Positions 27,425 through 36,534 of a DNA stretch of 64,000 nucleotides are shown here, one piece after another. Location of the stretch: NCBI RefSeq assembly GCF_014803405.1, contig NZ_JACYFG010000038.1:62001-126000 (forward strand), in the 5' to 3' direction. This DNA comes from Pelagicoccus enzymogenes (GTDB lineage: Bacteria > Verrucomicrobiota > Verrucomicrobiia > Opitutales > Opitutaceae). The stretch's first letter is position 1. Each line of letters begins with the position of its first letter. The notes beneath the pieces were generated by a model, which saw only the letters and a program-made list of their open reading frames with translations, ran no database searches and had not been told where the DNA came from. A program made the translations under genes and the position numbers.

Positions 27425-28849
27425 ATGAAGTTCCTGCGTTACTTCCTGCCCATCGCGATCCTAGCCGCCTGCGGCTACTTTACTTGGCACCTGCTCTCCT
27501 CGCGGCCGGAACCGGCCAGATGGAACCGGCAACCCTTCGAACCGGAGGTAGAAGTATCCACCCTCGAACTACAGGACTACCAAATCGTCCTGCAATCCCA
27601 AGGCATCATCGAGGCCCGCACCCAGAGCGCCCTCATCCCCGAGGTTCGAGGCCGCATCCTGAGCGTTTCGCCGAGCTTTCGTCCAGGCGGCTTCTTCGAA
27701 AAGGGCGAACTGTTGGTGGAAATCGACCCTAGCGACTACGAAACCGAGCTAGTGGTCGCCGACGCCACCCTCGCCCAAATGGAGCTGCGCTACGCCGAGG
27801 AGAAGGTCCGGGCCGACCGAGCTGCCCTCGACTGGAAGCGGCTCGGCAACGAGGACGAGGCTCCCGAACTCGTGCTGCGTCTCCCCCAGATGCGCCAAGC
27901 GGAAGCCAACCTCGCCTCCGCCCAAGCTCGCGTGAAGGCGGCCCGCCTCAACCTCGAACGCACCAAGATCGTCGCCCCCTACGCCGGCCGCATCCTGGAG
28001 AAGCAGGTGGACGTCGGCCAATACGTCTCCCCCGGCAACCGGCTCGCCACCATCTACGCCATCGACTTCGCCGAAATCCGACTGCCCCTTTCCGAAGCCC
28101 AACTGGGTTTCATCGATCTGCCCGAGAGCTACCGCGACTCCGAGACCGATCCGAAAATCAACAAGGACGTCCGGCTGCGCGTCAAGATGGGCGACCAGCA
28201 GCACGACTGGAGCGGCAAGCTAGTGCGTGCCGAAGGAGCCTTCGACCAACGAAGCCGTCAGCTCTACGTCGTTGCCCAAATCCCCGACCCCTACGGCAGC
28301 ACCGCCGACGGGCGCCCGCCGCTCAAGGTCGGCAGCTTCGCCATCGCCCACATCCCCGGCAACCTGCTGCGGGACGTATTCGTTATTCCGCGACGCCTGC
28401 TTCGCGAGAGCAGTTACGTAATCCTCATCGACGGGGAGGACCGTCTGGTGCGCCGCCACGTTTCGCCCATCTGGGCGGACGAGGAGAACATCGTAGTGGG
28501 AGACGAGCTGAAGCCGGGCGAACGCCTTTGCCTGACCCCCGTCAAGTACGCGACCTCCGGCATGAAGGTCCGCATCAAGCTCGGCGCCGCCGAAGCCGAG
28601 GCCAAGGCCGAGCGCGACTACGCCAACTTCATCAAGCTCGTCGAGGGCCTGCCGCAAGACTTGGACCTGCCCATCCATCTCGAAATCCAAATCAAGGCCC
28701 TCAAGGCAGGGAAGGACAAGCACCAGTCTTCCGCCCTCACCGCCGAGCTCATCCGCTGGGCCAGGCAAAACGACATCGAGATTCCTAAAGGCATCGAACG
28801 CGGCGAGCCGGACCGCAAGGACAAGACCAAGGTCGCCAAGCAAGCCTAA
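27425..28849 (+). CDS. RND efflux periplasmic adaptor (membrane fusion protein)
   Basis: 474 residues. An N-terminal TM anchor (about 4-22) and the HlyD/AcrA fold: a lipoyl half (ALIPEVRGRILSVSPSFRPGGFFEKGELLVEIDPSDYE), an alpha-hairpin coiled coil (about 100-185), the second lipoyl half (LERTKIVAPYAGRILEKQVDVGQYVSPG), then beta-barrel and membrane-proximal domains. A C-terminal charged extension of about 90 residues (from about 385) is longer than usual. It bridges the permease to an outer membrane duct. The permease starts 12 nt downstream. No TolC-like gene is in this operon. Confidence 0.9.
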   Translation: MKFLRYFLPIAILAACGYFTWHLLSSRPEPARWNRQPFEPEVEVSTLELQDYQIVLQSQGIIEARTQSALIPEVRGRILSVSPSFRPGGFFEKGELLVEIDPSDYETELVVADATLAQMELRYAEEKVRADRAALDWKRLGNEDEAPELVLRLPQMRQAEANLASAQARVKAARLNLERTKIVAPYAGRILEKQVDVGQYVSPGNRLATIYAIDFAEIRLPLSEAQLGFIDLPESYRDSETDPKINKDVRLRVKMGDQQHDWSGKLVRAEGAFDQRSRQLYVVAQIPDPYGSTADGRPPLKVGSFAIAHIPGNLLRDVFVIPRRLLRESSYVILIDGEDRLVRRHVSPIWADEENIVVGDELKPGERLCLTPVKYATSGMKVRIKLGAAEAEAKAERDYANFIKLVEGLPQDLDLPIHLEIQIKALKAGKDKHQSSALTAELIRWARQNDIEIPKGIERGEPDRKDKTKVAKQA

Positions 28850-28861
28850 GCCGCTACGCCC

Positions 28862-31800
28862 ATGAAATCCGCAATCGCTTGGTTCACGCGCAACCCCGTC
28901 GCCGCCAACCTCCTCATGGCCAGCCTCATCATGGCTGGGGCCTACACCCTGCAGAACCGGATCCTCTTCCAGGAATGGCCCGACTACCCGAGCCGCGACA
29001 TTTCCGTGTCCGTCTCCTACCGCGGCTCCACCCCCGAAGAAATCGAGGAGAGCATCGTCTCCCGCATCGAGGAAGCGGTTTACGATATTCCCGGCGTGAA
29101 ACGCATGACCGGACGCGCCAGCGAGTCCTCCGGCAGCGTGAACATCGAGGTGGAGGACGGCTACGAAATCGAGCGCGTCTTCGACGAAGTGAAGAGCGCC
29201 GTGGACGGGATCACCACCTTTCCCACCGAAGCCCGCCCCCCGCGCGTGCGCCGCCCCCAGTGGCAGGAACGCGTCATCACGGTGGTCATCGCCGGCGACC
29301 TGAGCGAATGGGACATGAAGAAGCTCGCCGAGCAAGTACGCGAGGAAATCACCAACCTGCCAGGCGTATCCCTCGCTGACCTGCTAGCCGCCCGCCCCTA
29401 CGAAATCGGCGTGGAAGTATCGCCCGGCCGCTTGCAGCAATTCGACCTTACCCTCGAGCAAGTTTCCCGCGCCATCCGCTCGTCCTCCATCAACCTCTCC
29501 GCCGGCAACATCAAGGCGGACGGCGGGGACATCCGCCTGCGGGCCCAGAACCAGGCCTACGTGCAGGAGGACTTCGAAAACATCGTGCTGCGGGCCGACG
29601 ACGGAGGCAGCCGCCTGACCTTGCGCGACGTGGCAACCGTGACCGACGGCTTCGACGAAATCCCCATGGTCTCCCGCCACAACGGCGAACGGGCCATCGC
29701 CGTGAACGTCTACCGCACCGGCCAGCAAAGCGCCATCAAAGTCGGCAAGACGGTCCGCGCCTATATCGAGGAAGCCCAAAAACGCATGCCCGAGGGCATC
29801 ACCCTCAGCCACTGGAACGACGACTCGGAACGCATTATCCAGAGACTGGATACGCTGGTGGACAGCGCTTTGATGGGATTCGTGCTGGTGCTCTGCGTGC
29901 TCTCCCTTTTCCTCCGACCTCAGCTCGCCTTCTGGGTCAGCCTCGGCATTCCGGTCGCCTTCGCCGGCGCCTTCATCGTACTGCCGCTGCTCGGCGTCAC
30001 CATCAACCTGATCACCCTCTTCGCCTTCATCCTAGTGCTCGGCATCGTGGTCGACGACGCCATCGTGACCGGTGAAAACGTCTTTCGCCACATGCAGACG
30101 GGAGCCAGTCCGCTGGACGCCTCCATCAAGGGCACCCAAGAGGTTTCCATCCCGGTCACCTTCGGCATCCTCACCACCATCGTCGCCTTCTACCCGCTCT
30201 CGGTCATGTCCGGCTGGCGCGGCAACATGTTCGCCCAGATCCCGCTGGTGATCATCCCGGTGCTGCTCTTCTCCCTCGTCGAATCAAAGTTCGTCCTGCC
30301 CGCCCACTTGCGGCATTGCAAAAACATCGGCCAAGGCAAAGCCACTCGCGGCAACCTCAACTGGTTCCAGAAAATCCAACGCAAGGTGGCCGACTCCTTG
30401 GAGACATTCGTCAAGCGCGTCTACAGCCCTAGCCTGGACGTGCTGCTCCACCACCGCTACTCCACCCTCGCTGCCTTCATCGGCCTGCTGGCGATCTACG
30501 TGGGACTCATCGCCAGCGACTCCCTGCAGTACCGCTACTGGCCACGCATCCCCAACGACACCCTGCGGGCTAACCTGACGATGCCTACCGGCACCGCCTT
30601 CGAGACAACCCAAGCCCATATCGACCGCATCGAAGCGGAGGCCCTGCGACTGAAGGACGAGCTCAACGCAGCCAGCGACTACCCGATCATCACCGACGTT
30701 TTCGCCACCGCCGGCGGCCAGCCCTTCGGACGCGGCTGGGGCGGATCTCGGGCCGGAGTCGCAGAGCGAGGCGAGCTCGTAGTTGCCATGTCACTACGGG
30801 CTTCCAGCGAAAGCGAAATGGATACCGGAGACCTGTCCCGCATCCTTCGCCTGCGTATCGGAGAGATTCCTGGAGTGGAACGCTTTTCCCTCTCCTACTC
30901 TGGCGGCGGCGAGGCCCTCTCGGTCGACATCCGCAGCCGCGACTTCGCCAGCCTCGTCGAAGCCTCCAAGAAGCTGCAGGAACGGCTCAAGGAATTCGGC
31001 GGACTCTTCGACATCAGCGATTCCTTCGAGTCCGCCAAGGACGAGTTTCAAATCAAGCTCAAGCCGCAGGCGGAACAGCTGGGCCTCAGCGCCAGCCAGA
31101 TTGCCGGACAGATTCGCCAAGCCTTCTTCGGCATCGAGGCCCAACGCATCCCGCGCGGGCGAGACGACGTGCGGGTGATGGTTCGCTACCCGCTCGAGTA
31201 CCGCAAGTCCTTGGCCACTCTGGAAAACATGCTCATTCGGGCAGGCAACGTGGAAGTACCCTTCTCCTCCGTCGCCGAGCTGGTACCGGGCAAGAGCTTG
31301 CCCAGCATCTACCGCATCGACGGCAAACGGCAGATCACAGTTTCCGCGGACGCCAACCCGGTCGAGGTCGACCTGGAAAGCATTCTCGCCGAGCTGCGCG
31401 AAAGCATTATGCCGCAAATCGCAGCCGACTTCCCCGATCTCGAATACGAGCTCAGCGGCGATTCCCGCGACCAGTACGAAGCCGAAAAGGAGTTTCTCAA
31501 CGGCATCTGGTTCGTGCTCATCGGCATCTACATTCTCTTGGCGATCCCGCTGCGGAGCTACAGCCGCCCCATTGTAGTGATGTCGGCAATACCGTTCGGC
31601 ATCGTCGGCGCATTGATCGGCCACCAGCTGATGGGCTTCTACGATCAAAACCTGAACATCCTCTCCATGATGTCCTTCCTCGGCATGCTCGCGCTCTCCG
31701 GCGTGGTCGTGAACGACTCTCTCGTGATGGTCGACTACATCGGCAAAAAGCAGAAGGAAGGCACGCCCATCAAGGAAGCGGTCCGCCAGGCTGGAGCCCG

Positions 31801-32044
31801 ACGCTTCCGCCCGATCCTGCTCACTTCGCTGACCACCTTCTTCGGACTGGCCCCTCTGATGTTCGAGCAAAGCCGCCAATCCAAGTTCATGATCCCCATG
31901 GCCATCTCGCTCGGCTGGGGCGTCATCTTCGCCACCTTCATCACCCTTGCCCTCGTTCCCGTGATCACGCTGGTGTTCGACGACATCGCGAAGTTCTACC
32001 AGAAACTGTACGGCAAGCAGAACGACGACGAAGAGGAATCCTAA
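28862..32044 (+). CDS. RND efflux permease (AcrB superfamily)
   Basis: 1060 residues, full length. TM1 (AIAWFTRNPVAANLLMASLIM), a large periplasmic loop, then TM2-6 with the proton-relay pair in VLGIVVDDAIVTGENVF, a second periplasmic loop and TM7-12 with LSGVVVNDSLVMVDYIGKK and RRFRPILLTSLTTFFGLAPLM. The residues are those of the HAE1/CusA-like exporters of environmental bacteria. Cotranscribed with the adaptor upstream. The pump probably borrows a TolC-like protein; the one at 2334 is linked to another pump. Substrate unknown. Confidence 0.93.
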   Translation: MKSAIAWFTRNPVAANLLMASLIMAGAYTLQNRILFQEWPDYPSRDISVSVSYRGSTPEEIEESIVSRIEEAVYDIPGVKRMTGRASESSGSVNIEVEDGYEIERVFDEVKSAVDGITTFPTEARPPRVRRPQWQERVITVVIAGDLSEWDMKKLAEQVREEITNLPGVSLADLLAARPYEIGVEVSPGRLQQFDLTLEQVSRAIRSSSINLSAGNIKADGGDIRLRAQNQAYVQEDFENIVLRADDGGSRLTLRDVATVTDGFDEIPMVSRHNGERAIAVNVYRTGQQSAIKVGKTVRAYIEEAQKRMPEGITLSHWNDDSERIIQRLDTLVDSALMGFVLVLCVLSLFLRPQLAFWVSLGIPVAFAGAFIVLPLLGVTINLITLFAFILVLGIVVDDAIVTGENVFRHMQTGASPLDASIKGTQEVSIPVTFGILTTIVAFYPLSVMSGWRGNMFAQIPLVIIPVLLFSLVESKFVLPAHLRHCKNIGQGKATRGNLNWFQKIQRKVADSLETFVKRVYSPSLDVLLHHRYSTLAAFIGLLAIYVGLIASDSLQYRYWPRIPNDTLRANLTMPTGTAFETTQAHIDRIEAEALRLKDELNAASDYPIITDVFATAGGQPFGRGWGGSRAGVAERGELVVAMSLRASSESEMDTGDLSRILRLRIGEIPGVERFSLSYSGGGEALSVDIRSRDFASLVEASKKLQERLKEFGGLFDISDSFESAKDEFQIKLKPQAEQLGLSASQIAGQIRQAFFGIEAQRIPRGRDDVRVMVRYPLEYRKSLATLENMLIRAGNVEVPFSSVAELVPGKSLPSIYRIDGKRQITVSADANPVEVDLESILAELRESIMPQIAADFPDLEYELSGDSRDQYEAEKEFLNGIWFVLIGIYILLAIPLRSYSRPIVVMSAIPFGIVGALIGHQLMGFYDQNLNILSMMSFLGMLALSGVVVNDSLVMVDYIGKKQKEGTPIKEAVRQAGARRFRPILLTSLTTFFGLAPLMFEQSRQSKFMIPMAISLGWGVIFATFITLALVPVITLVFDDIAKFYQKLYGKQNDDEEES

Positions 32045-32057
32045 CTAAACATATTCA

Positions 32058-32141
32058 TTGTAGGAGCGAGCTCGCTCGCGATTTGCTCGGCCTAGAATCG
32101 CGGCGCAAGGCCGCTTCCCACAAAAACAGCGTTCCCTACAA
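32058..32141. repeat. Composite intergenic repeat (REP-like)
   Basis: An element bounded by TTGTAGG (32058-32064) and CCTACAA (32135-32141). Inside lie the palindrome GCGAGCTCGC (32066-32075) and a 25-nt block beginning ATCGCGGCGCAAGG at 32097 and ending CTTCCCAC at 32121, identical to 52970-52994. Its right end overlaps the stop codon of the receiver gene. Confidence 0.6.
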
Positions 32142-32567
32142 ATAGAAAGAAACCACCGCGCGGATCGCCTCCACCCATTTGTCATACGTATCCGGTTTCC
32201 TCACACAGGCATTTGCTCCCGCCCGATAGACAACTTCTGCATCTTCCAGGAGGTCGCTCGAGGAAAACACGACAATCGCCAACTCATCGAGCGGAATATC
32301 TTCGCGCAAGATACGCACCGCCGAGCAGCCGTCCAAGACGGGCATGTTGACATCCATCAGAACCAAATCCGGCAGCCGACCTTCCCGCTTCAAAGCGGTC
32401 AGCGTCTCCACCGCCTCTTTTCCATTGCGAGCCACCGCGCAACGAATCCGCGAGTCGATCGCCCCAAAGGCCTCCCGAAAGAGTACGATATCGTCGTCGC
32501 TATCGTCGGCTAGAAAAACGTGAAATCCCTCAGGAGCGAGGCTACCACCCATATTAAGCGTATCCAA
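32136..32567 (-). CDS. Single-domain response regulator (Rcp1-like)
   Basis: 143 residues, one receiver domain: acidic residues in VFLADDSDDDIVLF, phospho-acceptor Asp in LVLMDVNMPVLDGCSA, Ser in IVVFSSSD and Lys in ACVRKPDTYDKW. The spacing D-x-x-D-D and the long first loop are typical of Rcp1-type receivers that work with phytochrome-like or PAS kinases. It starts 7 nt after the stop of the large kinase (32575-36123), so it is cotranscribed with that kinase and is probably its partner. No output domain. Confidence 0.92.
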   Translation of the reverse strand: MDTLNMGGSLAPEGFHVFLADDSDDDIVLFREAFGAIDSRIRCAVARNGKEAVETLTALKREGRLPDLVLMDVNMPVLDGCSAVRILREDIPLDELAIVVFSSSDLLEDAEVVYRAGANACVRKPDTYDKWVEAIRAVVSFYL

Positions 32568-32574
32568 CTTACAA

Positions 32575-35500
32575 CTATCGCGAAAAGGTTATCGTAAACT
32601 TGGAACCCCCGCCGCTGCGCGGCTCGTACCAAGCGTCTCCGCCATGCTTGAGAGCAATCTGCTTGACGATGGCAAGCCCCGCTCCCGTTCCCTCAACGTC
32701 TCGCCCCACCGCTCGCTGGAAAAGCATGAAAATACGATCGAGACTTTCTTCCGGAACGCCCGGCCCCCGATCCCGTACCTCGATTCCGACAAAGCGGTCC
32801 GCATCGCTCACGAAAGGCGTGATTTCGATATCTGGAGCCTCGCCGGGATTAACGAACTTGAGCGCGTTGCTCACCAAATTGGAAAGCGCCTGCTTGGCGT
32901 AGGTGTAGTTGGCCTTGATGTTAGGCAGATCGCTTGAAACCACGACCTTGGCCCCCGTCTTCTGGATGGAGTCCTCCAAGCTTCTGAGTACGGACTGAAC
33001 CAGTTCCGACCCGGAAACCATTTCAGAATCCGTATCCATCTTGTTTATACGAGACAGGCTCAGCACATCGTCAAGCAAAGCGGTCATGCGAACCGCAGCC
33101 CTTTCGATGCGATCCAAAAAGTCCTGTCCCGAACCTTCAAGCTGGTCCCGATAACGTTCCCCGAGCAAGGCCGAGAAGCTTTGGATGGCTCGCAATGGCT
33201 CGCGCAGGTCATGGGAAACGACGTACAACAAAGTTTCCAGGTCGTTCTTCTTCTGCAGCACTTGCTGCTCGCTCCACTTGGTCTTGGTCTCATCCCAGAG
33301 GATGCCGCTGATCTGCCTCACCTCCCCATTCACGCCGCGATAGACCACCGCGCGGGTGGACAGGTAGCGAAACTCTCCATCGGAAGCGACGAAGCTCCAG
33401 GAGTCCTGAATGGCGGCATCGCTGCCATCCTTGGAGCCTGGCTCGCGGGATAGAAATCGCTCCACCGTGAAATCCACCTTCTTGAGAAATGCGTCTCGGT
33501 CCTGCTTGCTGCCACCCGCGAAGCCAAAGAAACGCTCCACCCGGGAATCGCACTCGAAGCTGCCCTTCGTCACGTCGAAGGTCCAAACCCCGAAGTCCGC
33601 GGCCTCGAGGGCCATCTGCAAGCGGCGACGGCTCTCGGCGACTTGAGTTTCCGCCTGCTTCAAGTCGGTGATGTCAATCAGGGCGATCACAGCGCCCGTC
33701 ACCTCATCCTTGCCTGTCCTGAAAGGAAGGATACGCACCAGCAGCAATACCCCCGCTTCCATGCGGGCCTCCGTTTCCATTCCCTTTCCTTCTTCGATCA
33801 CCCGCCTAGTGTCGCTGACCAAGCTTTTATAGCCGATGAGGTTGTGCGAAATGTGGTCGATCGGGCGACCGATATCGGTGGGCAACAGATTCAAGATGGC
33901 GTGAGCCGCTGGAGTGAATTTTCGGATACGCAGGTTCGCGTCGACGAAGACCGTGCCAATCTCGGTGCTGCTGAGAAAGTTGTTGATATCCTCGTTCAAG
34001 GAAACCAAGTCGCGGTTCTTGCTCTCATACTCGGAGTTGACCGAGAAGAGTTCCTGGTTCACCGAGTGCAGCTCCTCGTTGGTCGTCTGCAGCTCTTCGT
34101 TGGAAGTGAGCAGCTCCTCGTTGGCCAATTGCAAGTCGTGGTTGCTGGTCTCGAGTTGCCTCACCGTTTCGCTCAAACGCAACTTCATCAGACGCAGCTC
34201 GTCCCGCAACTCCGTTTCCGAATCAGGACCTTCCTTCCCCTTCAGAAAGCTTTCGTCGATCGGCTCAATCACCGATTCTGCCTCGCGGAACACCTGCTCG
34301 TCTCCGAAAATCGCCAAGACGCAATCTTCGAACTGACGAATGCCCCGCAATGGCTCCACCGAGAGGCTTAGCTGCTCCGCTTCCCCTGAAGGTCGAACGA
34401 TGGTGCAGCGGCAGGCCACCTTGGACTGCGAATGCAAGGCTCGAGAGCGCAGCTGATGCAGGGAGAGCTTAAGCTCTGGAAGCACCCGATCCTCGTAATA
34501 CAAGCTGACGCGTCCGGTCATCGGTCGCAGGTAGGCCTCGCAATCTCCGAAAGTGTGCAAAATCTCGCCCAAGTCGTCGATCACGATGCTGGGGGGCATG
34601 AAACGCTCCATGATAGCGTTGAGCCCACTGATTTGCGACGGCTCCGACAGGTTGCTCGTCGGAGCGAGGGAAAGCGAATCCACATTGAAGCGAGTAGCAG
34701 AGGTCGGCGAGAGAAGGGTCGGCGACAAAAAGGTGTCGCTTTTTTTCAGGAAGATCCGGGCTTGGTTGTCGAATGCCTCCAGCTGACCGTGGTAGCTGTT
34801 CGGGGTCTCGGTCAACCCAAGGCATAACAAGCCTTGCAGCTGCAGGGAAAAGAGCATCATCCCGATGGCCTTCTTTTGGGCTGCCGGCTTCAGATAGGAC
34901 ACAAGGTTCCGGCAGCAGACCAAGTCGAGACGGCTGAAGGGCGGATCGCGCAAAATGTCGTGCCGCGCGAATACGACTCGCCGCCTCAACTTGGGAGTCA
35001 CACTAAATCCTCGCTTGGTCCGGATGAAAAAACGGTCGATTCGCTCGCTGGAAAGGTCTTTCAGGGCAGCGTCCGGATAGAAGCCCTTCACGCTGTCTTT
35101 CAGCGAGGTCGTATGCACGTCGGTTGCGAATATCTTGAAGTTTGGCGACTCGATCCCCTGCTCCGCAGCGTGTTCCTCCATCAGCATCGCCAGCGAATAG
35201 GCTTCCTCGCCGGAAGCCGACCCCGCCACCCAAATGCGAATCTCGGAGCCGTCCGCATGCCGCTCGAACAGCCTGGGAATCACCTTCTCAACGAAAGCCT
35301 CAATCACCTCCGCGTCCTTGAAGAATCGCTGGCTGCCAACGATGAACTCCTGGTAGAGGGCCTTCGGCTCCTCCAAGTCGGAACGAGCCAGCTCCAGATA
35401 GTCAGCAAGCCCCTCTAGGTTCCTGCGACGCACGCGGTTGAAGACGCGACGCTTGAAGACTTCGCTCTTGTAGAGTGAGAAGTCCACCTTGACCTCCTCC

Positions 35501-36123
35501 GCCATCAGCTCGAAGAGGCTGCGCAGCTGGGCCTGTTCCCGCTTTTCCTCCTCGGATACGGAACTCTGGGCCATGCCGAAGTGCTCCCGCAAGGCTTCTT
35601 GCATGGAGACGACCGAGAGGACACGGTCCACCCAAGCCGAATCCTGACCCGCTAGCTCCTCTCGCTCCTCCTCCAAAACCAAGCCGCCGCAACGACGAAA
35701 CTGATTCAGGCTCGCCGACTCCAACAACGGCGTATCCGCGATCGACACCAAGGCCGCCCGATCAGCCTTCTGCGAAAAGGCCGTCAACATCAGGGCTAGG
35801 GTTCCGCGATTGCGCAGGTTGCTCCGGTTCGCCTCCACCGTGAGCTGCTCGCCAACCAGCGCGACCTTGGTGAAGCCGGGACACAGATAGATGGCGTTCG
35901 GCTCGAGCTTGAGCGTCGAATCGACGGCGTAAACCGGCAGCATGCTCACGCTTTTGAGCAACTCGTAGATGCGGATGGAATGCCGCAAGGGCAGGTCCGC
36001 GCAAACGAAGTAGCAAACGCCGGATTTGGGGTCCGCCTCGGCAAAAAAGCGTTCCAAGGACTCCGTGTTTTGGTAGCCGCAAGAGAGAACAACGTAACCG
36101 GAAATTCGAGTCGTTTCGGACAT
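32575..36123 (-). CDS. CheB-like (inactive)/CheR/PAS/histidine kinase fusion
   Basis: 1182 residues; start taken at the Met at 36123 because the upstream extension lacks family similarity. Order: degenerate CheB methylesterase fold (about 5-165), CheR N-terminal and SAM-binding domains (about 190-465; VAGSASGEEAYSLAM, DILRDPPFSRLDLVCCRNLVSYL), a linker domain, a coiled coil with repeated S-N-E-E-L units (about 640-705), PAS (STEIGTVFVDANLRIRKFTPAA), a second PAS, HisKA with His in VVSHDLREPL, and HATPase_c (NLVSNALKF, RDRGPGVP, GTGAGLAIV). The CheB region has lost Ser, His and Asp of the triad when laid beside its neighbour. Likely signals to the Rcp1-like receiver downstream. Confidence 0.9.
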   Translation of the reverse strand: MSETTRISGYVVLSCGYQNTESLERFFAEADPKSGVCYFVCADLPLRHSIRIYELLKSVSMLPVYAVDSTLKLEPNAIYLCPGFTKVALVGEQLTVEANRSNLRNRGTLALMLTAFSQKADRAALVSIADTPLLESASLNQFRRCGGLVLEEEREELAGQDSAWVDRVLSVVSMQEALREHFGMAQSSVSEEEKREQAQLRSLFELMAEEVKVDFSLYKSEVFKRRVFNRVRRRNLEGLADYLELARSDLEEPKALYQEFIVGSQRFFKDAEVIEAFVEKVIPRLFERHADGSEIRIWVAGSASGEEAYSLAMLMEEHAAEQGIESPNFKIFATDVHTTSLKDSVKGFYPDAALKDLSSERIDRFFIRTKRGFSVTPKLRRRVVFARHDILRDPPFSRLDLVCCRNLVSYLKPAAQKKAIGMMLFSLQLQGLLCLGLTETPNSYHGQLEAFDNQARIFLKKSDTFLSPTLLSPTSATRFNVDSLSLAPTSNLSEPSQISGLNAIMERFMPPSIVIDDLGEILHTFGDCEAYLRPMTGRVSLYYEDRVLPELKLSLHQLRSRALHSQSKVACRCTIVRPSGEAEQLSLSVEPLRGIRQFEDCVLAIFGDEQVFREAESVIEPIDESFLKGKEGPDSETELRDELRLMKLRLSETVRQLETSNHDLQLANEELLTSNEELQTTNEELHSVNQELFSVNSEYESKNRDLVSLNEDINNFLSSTEIGTVFVDANLRIRKFTPAAHAILNLLPTDIGRPIDHISHNLIGYKSLVSDTRRVIEEGKGMETEARMEAGVLLLVRILPFRTGKDEVTGAVIALIDITDLKQAETQVAESRRRLQMALEAADFGVWTFDVTKGSFECDSRVERFFGFAGGSKQDRDAFLKKVDFTVERFLSREPGSKDGSDAAIQDSWSFVASDGEFRYLSTRAVVYRGVNGEVRQISGILWDETKTKWSEQQVLQKKNDLETLLYVVSHDLREPLRAIQSFSALLGERYRDQLEGSGQDFLDRIERAAVRMTALLDDVLSLSRINKMDTDSEMVSGSELVQSVLRSLEDSIQKTGAKVVVSSDLPNIKANYTYAKQALSNLVSNALKFVNPGEAPDIEITPFVSDADRFVGIEVRDRGPGVPEESLDRIFMLFQRAVGRDVEGTGAGLAIVKQIALKHGGDAWYEPRSGGGSKFTITFSR

Positions 36124-36334
36124 TGGGATTCCTAATTTTGTCGACATGCAAACGGCGTGGAGCGGCCTGAGATCGCATCCTCTGCGGAGCACCCGCTCGT
36201 GCCCGCTCGCCAGGGGTTCGTGAAAAATCTTTTAGAAACGCATTTCCGTTGGGCAGCCCCTTGAAAAAACGGCCGATCGGAAGCATAAGAGACGAAGCGT
36301 TCCACCCAAGCCTTCGAGCAAGAGAAGAAAATCC

Positions 36335-36496
36335 ATGCAAGCTGACCAAAGAAAAATCCTGCAACAGTATCAACAAGCAGCCGAGCAACGGCAGCGACTT
36401 GCTGAAGTGAAGCAGCGCTTGCGCGACTTGAACGCGATTTTTGAATACGCGCCACGGAACGCGCAGCGGATCGACGGAAAACGCCGAGCCAGCTAA
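36335..36496 (+). CDS. Possible small helical protein
   Basis: 53 codons in the 411-bp gap between two minus-strand kinase genes. ATG at 36335, preceded by AGAGAAG at a plausible distance for ribosome binding; stop TAA at 36494. The product begins MQADQRKILQQYQQAAEQRQ and is rich in Gln, Arg and Ala, predicted fully helical with coiled-coil character and a basic tail. No family recognised. It lies opposite no other gene, so it is not a shadow of one, but coding status is unproven. Confidence 0.35.
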   Translation: MQADQRKILQQYQQAAEQRQRLAEVKQRLRDLNAIFEYAPRNAQRIDGKRRAS

Positions 36497-36534
36497 GCGC
36501 TACCCAGTCTCGCCTCGTTTGCTTCGGCACGCCG

